Shown here: in pieces, positions 15,298 through 24,000 of the stretch | Layout of the letters: each line of letters opens with the position of its first letter | Position numbering within the stretch: the stretch's first letter is position 1 | Assembly: GCA_910587575.1 (NCBI GenBank) | Contig: CAJULU010000061.1 | Span: 1 to 26,041, forward strand | DNA: 26,041 bases | Reading direction: 5' to 3' | Source: an uncultured Dorea sp. | GTDB lineage: Bacteria; Bacillota; Clostridia; Lachnospirales; Lachnospiraceae | Program-made: the position numbers and the translations under genes | The notes under the pieces: model-generated | What the model saw: the letters and a program-made list of their open reading frames with translations, nothing else | Database searches by the model: none | What the model was told of the DNA's origin: nothing

Positions 15298-17514
15298 TTA
15301 TGCATACATCTGCTGTATAATCCGGGGATCTGTCTCTACGAACACCGCCTCAGCCGCCTGAAGGTAGTCTAGCTTGCAAAAACAGACCTTTCCATTATCC
15401 ACAATGCAGACCTCCCCTTTCCGGCTGCCGGAATCATCATCCGGATCTCCGCCCAACTCCAGCACCCGGTCTGTCTGCCCGTTTGTCAGGTTCAGGGCCT
15501 CCTGCACCCATTTCCGATCCGAATACGACTGCTTGAATACAAACTTTGCCGCCGCCTGCTTTAAAAGCGCCTCCGTCTCCCTGCAGCAGTCATAGTCCTT
15601 CAGCGCCTGTGTTGCCGTCCATAGGGAAACCAGCCTTTTTCTTGAAGTACGCGCCACATAATCCAGGCTGGCAACCGCTGATTTCATGTTGAAGTTCTGG
15701 TGTACCTCGTCAACGATTACGCCCAGGCACTGGGTCTTCTTCGGATTGGTCGCATTCGTCTTGATAAACTGCTCATTTAAATAGCTTAATGCAATCTGCC
15801 GCGCGATAGGCCGCTCAGACTCCGGGAGCTGGGAAATATCAATGTTTGTAAAGCATTCATTCTCCCTGATCTTGATTGTGCTCTGCCCGTCATAATAAGC
15901 CTTTGAGCCGTGAATCTTTAATATTTTCCCCTTGCAGGAGCACACCCTGTTCTTTTTCCATTCTTCCCTGCTATAAAAGGCCATGCACTCCGGGCAGTAA
16001 TACAGTTCGCGGACACGATCCTTTAAACTGTCCAGGATAATCCGGTATGCCTTCTTATGTTCTGAAATCGTATTTACCTTGTCATTCAAGAGCGCCTTTT
16101 TATAGAAATCCATAAGCACCGGCATTCTTTTTCTTATCTTTCCGCTTGTCAGGACACCGTTCTTAAGCCCCTTGCCGGATTCATACAAGGATTCCACCAC
16201 ATTGTCATAAATTCCCTTTTCCTCATACAATTCTGCAATAATATCCGTAACGATCCTCTCAATGTGGGTGACAAGCGAGAACTCCGCCGGCTCTTTCCCG
16301 CCCTGAATCAATGTCATCAGATCGGATTTTGCATTTGCTATCTTGTCCTGGAGCCGAAGCACTTCATATGTACCGCTGATTTCCGACCATTCTTCCTCCT
16401 TGTCAATATCAAACAGATTGATAACGTTCCCCGCATTATTCTTTATCTCATAGTTTGTGCCGCACATGATATCCGCCAGCATTGCGTACTCACCCCGGTT
16501 CCCCTTCGCCTGGGAGTCAATACATACAAAACGGTATCCGTTCTTTGTGATGTATCTAGATGCCAGTATCTTCATACAGGCCGATTTCCCAGTTCCGGTC
16601 ATCCCTGCAAACACCATATTATAGCCGTTATGCTTCTTCTCATAGACATCAAAAGCCACCGGCATGCCTGTACTCATATTGCGCCCGATAATGATCCCCT
16701 GAGGATGGAAAAAACTGTCCTGCGTGTGGTTGAAGATACTTGCCACACTGAGTTTATCCAGTGTATGTCGCTTTAATCCGCTGGAACGGATGGGCCCTGC
16801 CGCCGCCTGATAGCGGTACATCAGCGGCATGCCTGTCAGGTAGCTCTCTGCCTGCAGGGAATAGCAGCAGGATATGGTAATCTGCTTTTCTTTTGCCAGA
16901 TTCCGGAAAGCGTCCGTCCTGCGGTTCAGCTTTTCGAGATTTTCTGCCATAATGGTAAAAAGAAAATATACATGGTAAAGGCTGTTATCGCCTGTCTCAA
17001 TCCTCTGCGCCCAGACTTCGGCATCCTTAAGTTTCGCGTTCAGTTTCCTGAGCTGATTCCTGTCCGCATTTTTTTCTGCCGTAATCATGTTCGTCTCTAT
17101 CTCCACGATACGCCCGTCAAGAAGGTGTGAAGCCCGTCCTTCCCCAATCGGCTCAATGAAAACAGAGCTTGTCATCCGGTCAAAATTGAACAGTGCCGGA
17201 AAAGTAGATGCGAACACTGTCCTCTTTGGAAGCGTATCTATTGTAAAGCTCCGGACATAGATATCATGTCCCGCGTCATGTATGACGGTGTAGGACATAG
17301 GGTTCGGGTTGATACCATCCGGCGACACTACTTTTCTCGCCTCCGCAACCTTCGCCCGTTTCTTAAGCCTCTGCTTCCGGATATCCTCTGCCAGCCTGTC
17401 CTTTTTCTTATGAAGCGCAAGGCATAGGACTACTGCCAATATGAAAGCGGTTATAAGAAGTCCTGCTATGACCATAAAAACCATTGTCCGGTTATGGATT
17501 AGTAATTCTCGCAT
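15298..17514 (-). CDS. VirB4-like conjugation ATPase with inserted zinc ribbon
   Basis: 738 residues from the ATG at 17514 (AGGAGG seven bases upstream, overlapping the previous gene by 23 bases). A single membrane helix near the N-terminus (FMVIAGLLITAFILAVVLCL) tethers it. The VirB4 N-domain follows, then Walker A GMTGTGKS (about residue 305), Walker B GVIVDEVHQN (about 601) and the SLWTATQALKDY segment of HerA/FtsK-type motors. Between the Walker motifs, around residue 510, is a cysteine cluster CPEC…CSCKGK that looks like a zinc ribbon. VirB4 powers assembly and substrate transport in all conjugative T4SS. Its neighbours agree with this role. Confidence 0.93.
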   Translation of the reverse strand: MRELLIHNRTMVFMVIAGLLITAFILAVVLCLALHKKKDRLAEDIRKQRLKKRAKVAEARKVVSPDGINPNPMSYTVIHDAGHDIYVRSFTIDTLPKRTVFASTFPALFNFDRMTSSVFIEPIGEGRASHLLDGRIVEIETNMITAEKNADRNQLRKLNAKLKDAEVWAQRIETGDNSLYHVYFLFTIMAENLEKLNRRTDAFRNLAKEKQITISCCYSLQAESYLTGMPLMYRYQAAAGPIRSSGLKRHTLDKLSVASIFNHTQDSFFHPQGIIIGRNMSTGMPVAFDVYEKKHNGYNMVFAGMTGTGKSACMKILASRYITKNGYRFVCIDSQAKGNRGEYAMLADIMCGTNYEIKNNAGNVINLFDIDKEEEWSEISGTYEVLRLQDKIANAKSDLMTLIQGGKEPAEFSLVTHIERIVTDIIAELYEEKGIYDNVVESLYESGKGLKNGVLTSGKIRKRMPVLMDFYKKALLNDKVNTISEHKKAYRIILDSLKDRVRELYYCPECMAFYSREEWKKNRVCSCKGKILKIHGSKAYYDGQSTIKIRENECFTNIDISQLPESERPIARQIALSYLNEQFIKTNATNPKKTQCLGVIVDEVHQNFNMKSAVASLDYVARTSRKRLVSLWTATQALKDYDCCRETEALLKQAAAKFVFKQSYSDRKWVQEALNLTNGQTDRVLELGGDPDDDSGSRKGEVCIVDNGKVCFCKLDYLQAAEAVFVETDPRIIQQMYA

Positions 17515-18517
17515 GGCTCTGCCTCCTTCCTGCATCTGTGCGGACCTCCTGTACGATTTTCTCCACAATCTTCCTGTTCGCTGCTTCTTCTAGCTCCTTT
17601 AATGAATCACTGGAAACACAGATACTGTCATACGCTGACTGAACAATATCCTCTACAGTCCCTTTTGCTGCCGAGACCGGATGTGTGTATCTCCGGATCT
17701 CCTCTAAGAGCTCCACACCGGTCATCCGTTTGGCATGGACTCCGCAGTTTCGCAGCGCAGTGATATATGCGCTTGCCTTTTCCTTAAGCTGCGCTTCCGC
17801 ACGCTGATAGACCTCCTGCTCTTCCAGCGTCTGAGAGGAAAAGTCAACCGCGTTGTACTGCCAGTCAAAGACGTATATCTCCTCCCGCTTTGCCTCCGCA
17901 TTTTCTCCTGAGATGGCCGTCATATACTGGATCTGTGCATTTAACTGGTCAATCTGGTAGCCTAATGAGATCAGTTCCCTCTGCATCTGTTTCAATTTCT
18001 CATAATAGATGTTATAATCCTCTGCCAGGAGATCCGGCGCTTCTGATTCTTCTTTTGTATCGGTATAGTCTAGATTCAGGGAAAAACGGCGTTCCTGCAG
18101 CCTTGCCGCCTGTTCCTGATAGTCTTTAATCAGTCCGTCAAGGTTCACATCCCGGGCCGACTGCCGGTACTGAATCGGGTTATTATCAAGCACATTAAAA
18201 AATGTCACATAGCCCCGGATCGTCTGGAGTTTTTCCTCTACCTCGGCATCGGCGAACGAAAAACCCTGGCATTTAATTGCCGCAATGAACCGCCTGCCAT
18301 TATCTGAAACCAGCATATCCTCTGCAACATCATCCAGCTTCACGTACTCCATAACATCCTTTCTCCTGAACTCAGAGTAATCCACCTCCTTCTCCGCGGC
18401 CACCGTTTTTCTTGTGCGGAACAGATATACTCCAATACCGCCAAATAATAAAAGGATTATAATAACCGCAGCCGCAATCATCTGTATGTTTCTTACCAAA
18501 TCGTTTATTATCTGCAT
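17492..18517 (-). CDS. Membrane-anchored protein resembling a VirB4 N-terminal domain
   Basis: Predicted 341 residues. ATG follows GGGAGAG closely. One membrane helix (about 11-32: IQMIAAAVIIILLLFGGIGV) is followed by a domain resembling the VirB4/TrsE N-terminus: VSDNGRRFIAAIKCQGFSFA, then EEKLQTIRGYVTFFNVLDNN and PIQYRQSARDV. The next 150 residues are coiled-coil rich (QEQAARLQERR, YEKLKQMQRELISLGYQIDQ), then EIYVFDWQY and a helical tail. No Walker motifs are present. It directly precedes the VirB4 ATPase gene and overlaps it, so the two products probably act together. The TrsD-type gene that precedes trsE in Gram-positive plasmids is a possible counterpart. Confidence 0.8.
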   Translation of the reverse strand: MQIINDLVRNIQMIAAAVIIILLLFGGIGVYLFRTRKTVAAEKEVDYSEFRRKDVMEYVKLDDVAEDMLVSDNGRRFIAAIKCQGFSFADAEVEEKLQTIRGYVTFFNVLDNNPIQYRQSARDVNLDGLIKDYQEQAARLQERRFSLNLDYTDTKEESEAPDLLAEDYNIYYEKLKQMQRELISLGYQIDQLNAQIQYMTAISGENAEAKREEIYVFDWQYNAVDFSSQTLEEQEVYQRAEAQLKEKASAYITALRNCGVHAKRMTGVELLEEIRRYTHPVSAAKGTVEDIVQSAYDSICVSSDSLKELEEAANRKIVEKIVQEVRTDAGRRQSHARITNP

Positions 18518-18533
18518 GTCTCTCCCTCTTCTG

Positions 18534-18947
18534 CTACACTAATAAATCTGCAAACTGTTTGAACAGCGCAAGCCAGAACGGGATACTGAACAGCATAATC
18601 GCAATCATCCCTTTCATCAGCGCCTCACGTTTTACATCTTCCTTCGCTGCCGCGCTACGCATAAAACAGATCCGGATCACCATATAAAATACAGAAAACA
18701 CAATCCCCATGATTCCTACGGTAATTCCAAGCTCTGAGGACGAGGCTGCAAGGTCTGTAAGGGGGCCGCTTTCAGAAAGCGCAGTATCCTCCACATAGGT
18801 CCACGGGTTCAAGTCTTTAGGCTCAATTTTCGAGAAATCAAAGGGATCTTCCCCGCCTTCCTTTGCACACCCGCCTGCCCCCGCAAGCAAAACCAAAAGG
18901 AGCAGAAGTAAAAGCCCTCTTTGCTTTCTTTTCATCATGCTTCTCAT
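18534..18947 (-). CDS. Pilin-like (VirB2-like) lipoprotein with two membrane helices, second copy
   Basis: Predicted 137 residues. The start overlaps the PrgI stop (ATGA), indicating coupling. The N-terminus is basic and very Leu-rich (LLLLLLLVLLAGAGG), ending with a lipobox Cys, so the protein is likely lipidated. A hydrophilic segment (about 30-70) leads to ELGITVGIMGIVFSVFYMVI and GMIAIMLFSIPFWLALF, separated by a charged loop (AAAKEDVKREALM). The GIMGIVFS segment aligns with GIIGLVFS in the first pilin-like protein, suggesting the two are paralogues. Function is inferred from layout and from the neighbouring PrgI and VirB4 genes. Confidence 0.75.
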   Translation of the reverse strand: MRSMMKRKQRGLLLLLLLVLLAGAGGCAKEGGEDPFDFSKIEPKDLNPWTYVEDTALSESGPLTDLAASSSELGITVGIMGIVFSVFYMVIRICFMRSAAAKEDVKREALMKGMIAIMLFSIPFWLALFKQFADLLV

Positions 18948-19294
18948 AGTTCTTCCCCGTCTCTACCGTCATAATTTTTTACATAAATCTCCCCGTGTAT
19001 CATCCGGTAGAAAATCCGGAAGATCAATTCATCAATCGTGATCCCTCCGCCGGCTAAGAACATTGCATCCACCGGCAGGCGGATCATGACGATCCCCATC
19101 ACCAGCAGGGTTAAAAATATCATGACTATAAGTGCAGGAACCAGCATCCCCTTCGCACTTGCCCCCATAAGCACCCTATAGTCAATGATTCCGCTGACTA
19201 CCAGCACCAGCGCCTGTTTTCTGTTAAAATACCGGAACCATCTGTCCTCACTCTTAAATTCCCCCGGTATCGGGAATACACCTAACCTGGACAT
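18944..19294 (-). CDS. PrgI-like inner membrane protein (VirB3 counterpart)
   Basis: 116 residues from the ATG at 19294, chosen because GGAGGTGG sits five bases upstream. A longer frame to 19405 would overlap the previous gene and span a terminator. The protein begins MSRLGVFPIPGEFKSEDRWF, with the VFPIP and basic segment of PrgI-family proteins, then two membrane helices (ALVLVVSGIIDY… and LVPALIVMIFLTLLVMGIVM), and ends with a hydrophilic tail (EIYVKNYDGRD). PrgI proteins occur next to VirB4 in nearly all Gram-positive T4SS and are its membrane partner. Confidence 0.88.
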   Translation of the reverse strand: MSRLGVFPIPGEFKSEDRWFRYFNRKQALVLVVSGIIDYRVLMGASAKGMLVPALIVMIFLTLLVMGIVMIRLPVDAMFLAGGGITIDELIFRIFYRMIHGEIYVKNYDGRDGEEL

Positions 19295-19312
19295 CTCTTC
19301 CACCTCCAAATG

Positions 19313-19338
19313 AAAAAAAACAGGACCCGGAGGTCCTG
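19313..19338 (-). terminator. Intrinsic terminator between the first pilin-like gene and prgI
   Basis: On the minus strand, a 7-bp stem CAGGACC / GGTCCTG with loop TCCG is followed directly by eight T. It starts five bases after the pilin-like stop and ends before the PrgI ribosome-binding site. Its place inside the operon implies partial termination, giving more pilin mRNA than downstream mRNA, or control by antitermination. Confidence 0.85.
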
Positions 19339-19343
19339 TCATG

Positions 19344-19718
19344 TTATAAACCTGTGCCAATCGACTTAAAAAACCCGATGATGCTAAAAACTGAAAAAAT
19401 AACAATTCCGGCTAAACATATGACTAACGCATGGCTCTTTTTCTCCTCTTTCTTCTGGGCATTGCTTGTAAGCAGAAGCGATACCGCCGTAAAGATGATT
19501 GAGAAAACAAGCCCTATAATGCCCAGTGTCAACATCAGTTCATATCCGGAAGCCCCAATATCCTTCATCTTTGCGATCAAAGAATTAAAGACCCCGGATT
19601 CACCGGGACTGCTTGTCATAAAGTCCCACTCCGATGCTGACGCAGCCAGAGCCATAACGCCCAGCCTCCTCGCAGGGACAGCAAGTCGTTCGGCTACACA
19701 AAAAATCTTCAAGTGCAA
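19344..19718 (-). CDS. Pilin-like (VirB2-like) two-helix membrane protein, first copy
   Basis: Predicted 124 residues. Starts are ambiguous: TTG at 19718, TTG at 19712 (better spaced from GGAGGAGG), or ATG at 19655 with its own GAGGAGG. The N-terminal part (VAERLAVPARRLGVMALAAS) could act as a signal. After a hydrophilic stretch, two helices, LMLTLGIIGLVFSIIFTAVS and ALVICLAGIVIFSVFSIIGF, flank a charged loop (NAQKKEEKKSH). This is the VirB2 pilin pattern. It is the first gene of the transfer operon and is followed immediately by an intrinsic terminator, which fits a subunit needed in larger amounts. Confidence 0.78.
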   Translation of the reverse strand: MHLKIFCVAERLAVPARRLGVMALAASASEWDFMTSSPGESGVFNSLIAKMKDIGASGYELMLTLGIIGLVFSIIFTAVSLLLTSNAQKKEEKKSHALVICLAGIVIFSVFSIIGFFKSIGTGL

Positions 19719-19848
19719 GCCTCCTCCATTATATGAAATTTGTATAAATCACATGTGTTTATCCTTATCCAAATCATAAACGAAAAAGTAGATAACTGCA
19801 AGCTACGCACATAGCCGGAAATATAAGGAATCTACAAATGAATCCTTT

Positions 19849-19886
19849 TTCTCCCAATATAGTACAAATTCTCCCATTTTGGTAAA
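19849..19886 (-). promoter_or_regulatory. Candidate promoter of the transfer operon with two TGGGAGAA repeats
   Basis: The minus strand has TTTACC (19886-19881), 16 bases, then TACTAT (19864-19859), a moderate -35/-10 pair. Two direct copies of TGGGAGAA (19876-19869 and 19856-19849) begin exactly 20 bases apart, flanking the -10, suggesting binding by a tandem or dimeric regulator. About 140 bases of leader follow before the first pilin-like gene. Confidence 0.5.
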
Positions 19887-19915
19887 AAATTAACAAACAG
19901 ATAATATACGCCGTT

Positions 19916-21085
19916 TTATTCTGAAACCGGCATCAGAAAAATCTTATTCTTATCATCTTCATGCTGACGCATCACAATCGGCATCTTATCCGACATCGTT
20001 TCTATGATAATATCCTTTTCTTTTGAAAAAACGGACAGGCTGTTCTTGAATTCTTTTTCATTTACTGCCACTGTCTGTATGTCCCCATCCTGTGCACAGA
20101 TTACAGCGGCATTTGACTGCTCGTCCTTTCCCTGCAGGATTACCTGCGTCTCCCCCTGCTTTTTAATTTCCAGCCAGGGTGTCTCCATTGTAATTTCATA
20201 GATTGCAAGCGCCTGAAGAACATTGGTCAGCCGGGCTTTCCACGCTCCCACCCGCTTAGTCCTGTCCATCACCTGCAGTATCGCATCCATCGGAAACGGA
20301 ATCTCCTGTGTCATGATCATAACCACATCGCTGCCGCATTTTATCCGCAGCATTTTCGCGTCAATCCCTATGGTCACCTTCTTCTTCTCCAGATTCTTTA
20401 CTGCGCTTCTCAAAGTCTTGCCCTCTATCACCACAGTAATGACTTTATTGTCGGCCGCCCCTTCCTCTTTATTTTTAACCGGGCGGAACGTGACATTCTG
20501 GGATTCTGCATAAGCGCAGCGAGTACCGTTGCTGCTTGCCCCTATCATGACCTTCTTTTCCGGATCTATACGGATTCCAACGCAATGCAGACCGCGGCTA
20601 CCTTTTTCTTCCCCATAGCAGCTGGAGGCAAAGTTCACGAAATTGATAAAATCCTCCGTATGCATCTCAATTTCCTGCAGGAGCCGGCCATCCGGCTTTA
20701 ACGCCACGATTTTCTGGCCAAGCGGGAGGGTTACTTTATTTCCTGCCGCGGAAATCTTCACATCCTTGTCAATCTCGATTTCAAGGGCCATATCCAGCGC
20801 CGCATACGCATTTGCAGCAGCAAGCGCTTTCTTCCCGCTGATATGTACCTCCGCTTCTTCTACATCAGCAGTTACATTACTGATATCCATAGAGCTCACT
20901 GCCTGAACCTTCCCGTCAAAGGCAAGGAAGATCCCCTTGCTCATATCCGGCATTCCCTTAATCGATTTGTAAAAAACAATCTTTACCCCGTCACTTTCAC
21001 CTTTTTGGCTTGATACGGGTATTCCGATTGATACCTTTCTCATGGTTTCTACAAATGCGCCGCTGTGTACTTTCATTTTAAACAT
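19916..21085 (-). CDS. DnaN-like DNA sliding clamp encoded by the element
   Basis: Predicted 389 residues, close to the usual 365-380 of bacterial beta clamps. ATG follows AGGAGG. Domain I includes HISGKKALAAANAYAALD and VKISAAGNKVTLPL. Domain II includes GLHCVGIRIDPEKKVMIGAS and SSNGTRCAYAES, the position of the DnaN 'L-x-G-V … A-T-D-x-x-R-L-A' signature. The end, KIFLMPVSE, matches the conserved C-terminal 'MPxx' that forms part of the partner-binding pocket. A beta clamp tethers polymerases and repair proteins to DNA. It follows the helicase gene by 14 bases, so both belong to one DNA-processing cassette. It is divergent and unlikely to be the host dnaN. Confidence 0.82.
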   Translation of the reverse strand: MFKMKVHSGAFVETMRKVSIGIPVSSQKGESDGVKIVFYKSIKGMPDMSKGIFLAFDGKVQAVSSMDISNVTADVEEAEVHISGKKALAAANAYAALDMALEIEIDKDVKISAAGNKVTLPLGQKIVALKPDGRLLQEIEMHTEDFINFVNFASSCYGEEKGSRGLHCVGIRIDPEKKVMIGASSNGTRCAYAESQNVTFRPVKNKEEGAADNKVITVVIEGKTLRSAVKNLEKKKVTIGIDAKMLRIKCGSDVVMIMTQEIPFPMDAILQVMDRTKRVGAWKARLTNVLQALAIYEITMETPWLEIKKQGETQVILQGKDEQSNAAVICAQDGDIQTVAVNEKEFKNSLSVFSKEKDIIIETMSDKMPIVMRQHEDDKNKIFLMPVSE

Positions 21086-21099
21086 AATATCTTATCCTC

Positions 21100-24000
21100 C
21101 TAAAAAAATAATAACTCTAAAAGTTCTTTCAGCTCTGTATCCTCCGGCTCTTCCGAATCCACTGTTTCTTCCTGCTTAAGGGTGATATCCTCCGGCTCCC
21201 CTGCATTATGGTTGTCGAAAGCAAAAACCAGATCCAGTATGTCCCGTCCCGTAGCTGCTTCATATTCGCCGAACGGGTCATCCAGGACGGGGACTTCGCT
21301 TAAACCCGTCAGTTCAGAAAAAACCATCATCTTTTTATAGCTGGCCGTTTCCCGGCCCTGGTTGTTCCGTTCATTCAGGACATCCATCATCTTCCTTAAT
21401 CCCTGCTCTTTCTTTTCGCTTTTATCCGCTACAGACTGCGCAAGGATTACGCGCGGGTCTATCCCGCGTGCCATTGTGTACAGCCCTTCCGCCGAGAAAT
21501 GTCCCTGTATGGAACTGGTCGCAACCTCCTTCGTCGCCACCAGCTCAACGGCATCCATCTGAATGGTCCTCTCTGAAACCAGATAGTATGTCCTGCATTC
21601 TTCTGTCTGGTTCAGCCGGTAATGCCTGCGGCTGCTCTGCCAGATTGTAATCATGTCATACCCAAGCTGGTAAAATATAATTGTCGGATAGTTATATTTT
21701 TTTCCTTGATAAACAAATGCAAAATCGAGTCCGGTTGAAACACATTTCGCATTTGTGATGAACACCCTGGCGCCTTCCGCAGCCTTCTGGTGCATCCACT
21801 CCTCCCTTTTTACTGCGGCGGGATATGCGCTTTCTATCACAACCACCTCATACCCGCACAGGCCGCAGGTTTGTTCTAAAACATCCTTTAGCCGATAGGA
21901 TATGGATCTTTCCCGTTCTCCGGTATACTCACAGTAGATAAAGCAATTTCTTCCTTCGCCAAGCTCCCTGCTTACAATCTCTTTCAGCTTCTGCTCTTTA
22001 TTAAGAAGCTTTCCCTCTTCTATCAGGCAGCTTAAGTCTTCCGGTTCTACAATCATCTCCCCTGTCGCAGGGGAAAGTATCGATCCGCGGTTATACGGCA
22101 TATCCGTATAAGAAAGAGAAAACTGCAGAAAACTCCCCATAATTAGTTTTCCGCTCCTCTCTTTCATTTCCTCCTTCATGCATGCCCTTACCCGGCAATA
22201 CTCCTCATATATCCGGCTCTCCAAAGGCACGATGACCACATCTTCATATAGCTTCGGAAGATATCTGCTCAGGTCTGAGAGATCCAGGAACAAGGACGTG
22301 TCCAGCAAAAATTCTGTAAAGATCAGCACGGATATGCCCGGCAGACAGCGCTGCGGTGTTATCACCCGCCCGCGCGACATTGAATGGTAATTCCCCCCTT
22401 CCTTGATTTCATAGACCGTTTCCACCGTTCCGTATTTTTCAACAAACCTCCTTTCTCCCGCACTGCTGTACCGATAGCCTTTTGCCCGCATCCTGCCAGG
22501 ATCCAGCCTGAACAGCGTATAAAAAAGATCCGATGCATATCCTCCTGCTATTGTTCCTGTCAGTGCCAGCTGTTTCCTGCTTGCCTTTATCAGGTCGTGC
22601 ATGGCATATCCCTGTGCGCTCCCGCCTGCCTTGTAAGACTGTACTTCATCAAAAATCGCCAGATCAAAATACCCGGCCAGATACTTTTTGATATAACGTG
22701 TCAGTCCAAAGCGCCTTGGCCCATAGATGTCCATCTCCTCTATCTCTTCGTCTGTAAGCTGATTGAGCTCCTTGTACAGCATTTCTCTGTCCTTCATAAC
22801 CCATACAGATTTTCTGCCTTTCATGGCACGGTTCGCATAGTGTGATATTTTCTTCCATTTCTTTGGCTTTTCCTTCGGCTTCCAATACATAATCCTGTTG
22901 TCAACCGGTTCACAGGCCGGCATCCACAGAATCTCCCCGCAGCACCGGCAGAAACGGTTCGCACTGTTCTGCTGGGCAAAATTCTCCGGCATCAGGACTC
23001 TGTATTCACCTGTCGTCTCATCAATACTTCCCGATCCGTCTGCAGCCAGAAGTATTTCACCGCATTTCGGACATATCATCCCCTTTACGGCCTCTCTTTG
23101 TTCCATCAGTTCCCATTTACGGCACCCGCACCCACAAGATGACCGCAGGTCAGCCGGAAACTCCTTCTCACAATGGCTGCATACAGGCACTTTAGGCTTC
23201 TTAACCTTTATTTGGGTTGGAGTCGGCATATAGGCATAGGATAATTTCCCAGTGTCTTTCCCGACTATATAATACTCTTTCCCTGCCGGAGTTTTCCCCT
23301 TTTTCCTGAGCGCAGTCAGCTGTGACAGCTTTTCAATAATCTCTACCTTCGCATAAGGACTTTCTTCATAGATAAATTCCTCCCATTTATGTACCAGATG
23401 CGCCGGACACATGATGATAACCCTGAACTTTATCAGCCTGCCGTCCGTATAAACCTCCTTTACGGTCTTTTCAGAATGCTTCCTAAGATACTCCTGGTTA
23501 AAAAAAGCCTCAGCAACCCCCAGCCCCTGAAGGGTCTTGCCTGCTCCCATGCTTTCAATGAGAAATGCATATTTCTTTTTTTTCAGACATTCAACCGCGC
23601 CGTTCACGACAGCCGCCTGCTGTGGGTATAAACTCTTGCCGATAAACGTAAGCTCTTCCACTTTATCCTTCATCGATGTCAATGGCTTCAGCAGTCTTTC
23701 CAGGTTATCAACCAGCGTATGCCCGTATTTGTTAAAATAATCGTCCATATCTGAGAAATCCAGTGGCCGCTGCTCCTGTTCTGAAATATGGATCTTTTTA
23801 TCTGACAGCCCCGCCTGCAGAATGGAAAGAAGCGCTTCATTTGTCATTTCTGAATGCCAGATTTCATACCCGTCAAACAGCCCTGTTTCCCCGATCACCT
23901 TCATCTCCGATATGTGTAAAAGCTTTTTTGCCATGGCTTCCTCTGTCACATACGGGATCCAGCGGCGCAGGATTGGAAATTCAAACTGGTTCATCAGATA

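Noticed and set aside
16264..16776. Plus-strand open frame of 170 codons
   Set aside because: It is antisense to the VirB4 motor domain, including the Walker A region, whose motifs are clear.
18944..19405. Longer PrgI start at 19405
   Set aside because: That start would overlap the pilin-like gene and run through the terminator; the ATG at 19294 has an ideal ribosome-binding site and gives the family's usual N-terminus.
19916..21085. Host chromosomal dnaN
   Set aside because: The sequence is divergent and the neighbours are mobile-element genes, not dnaA/recF/gyrB.
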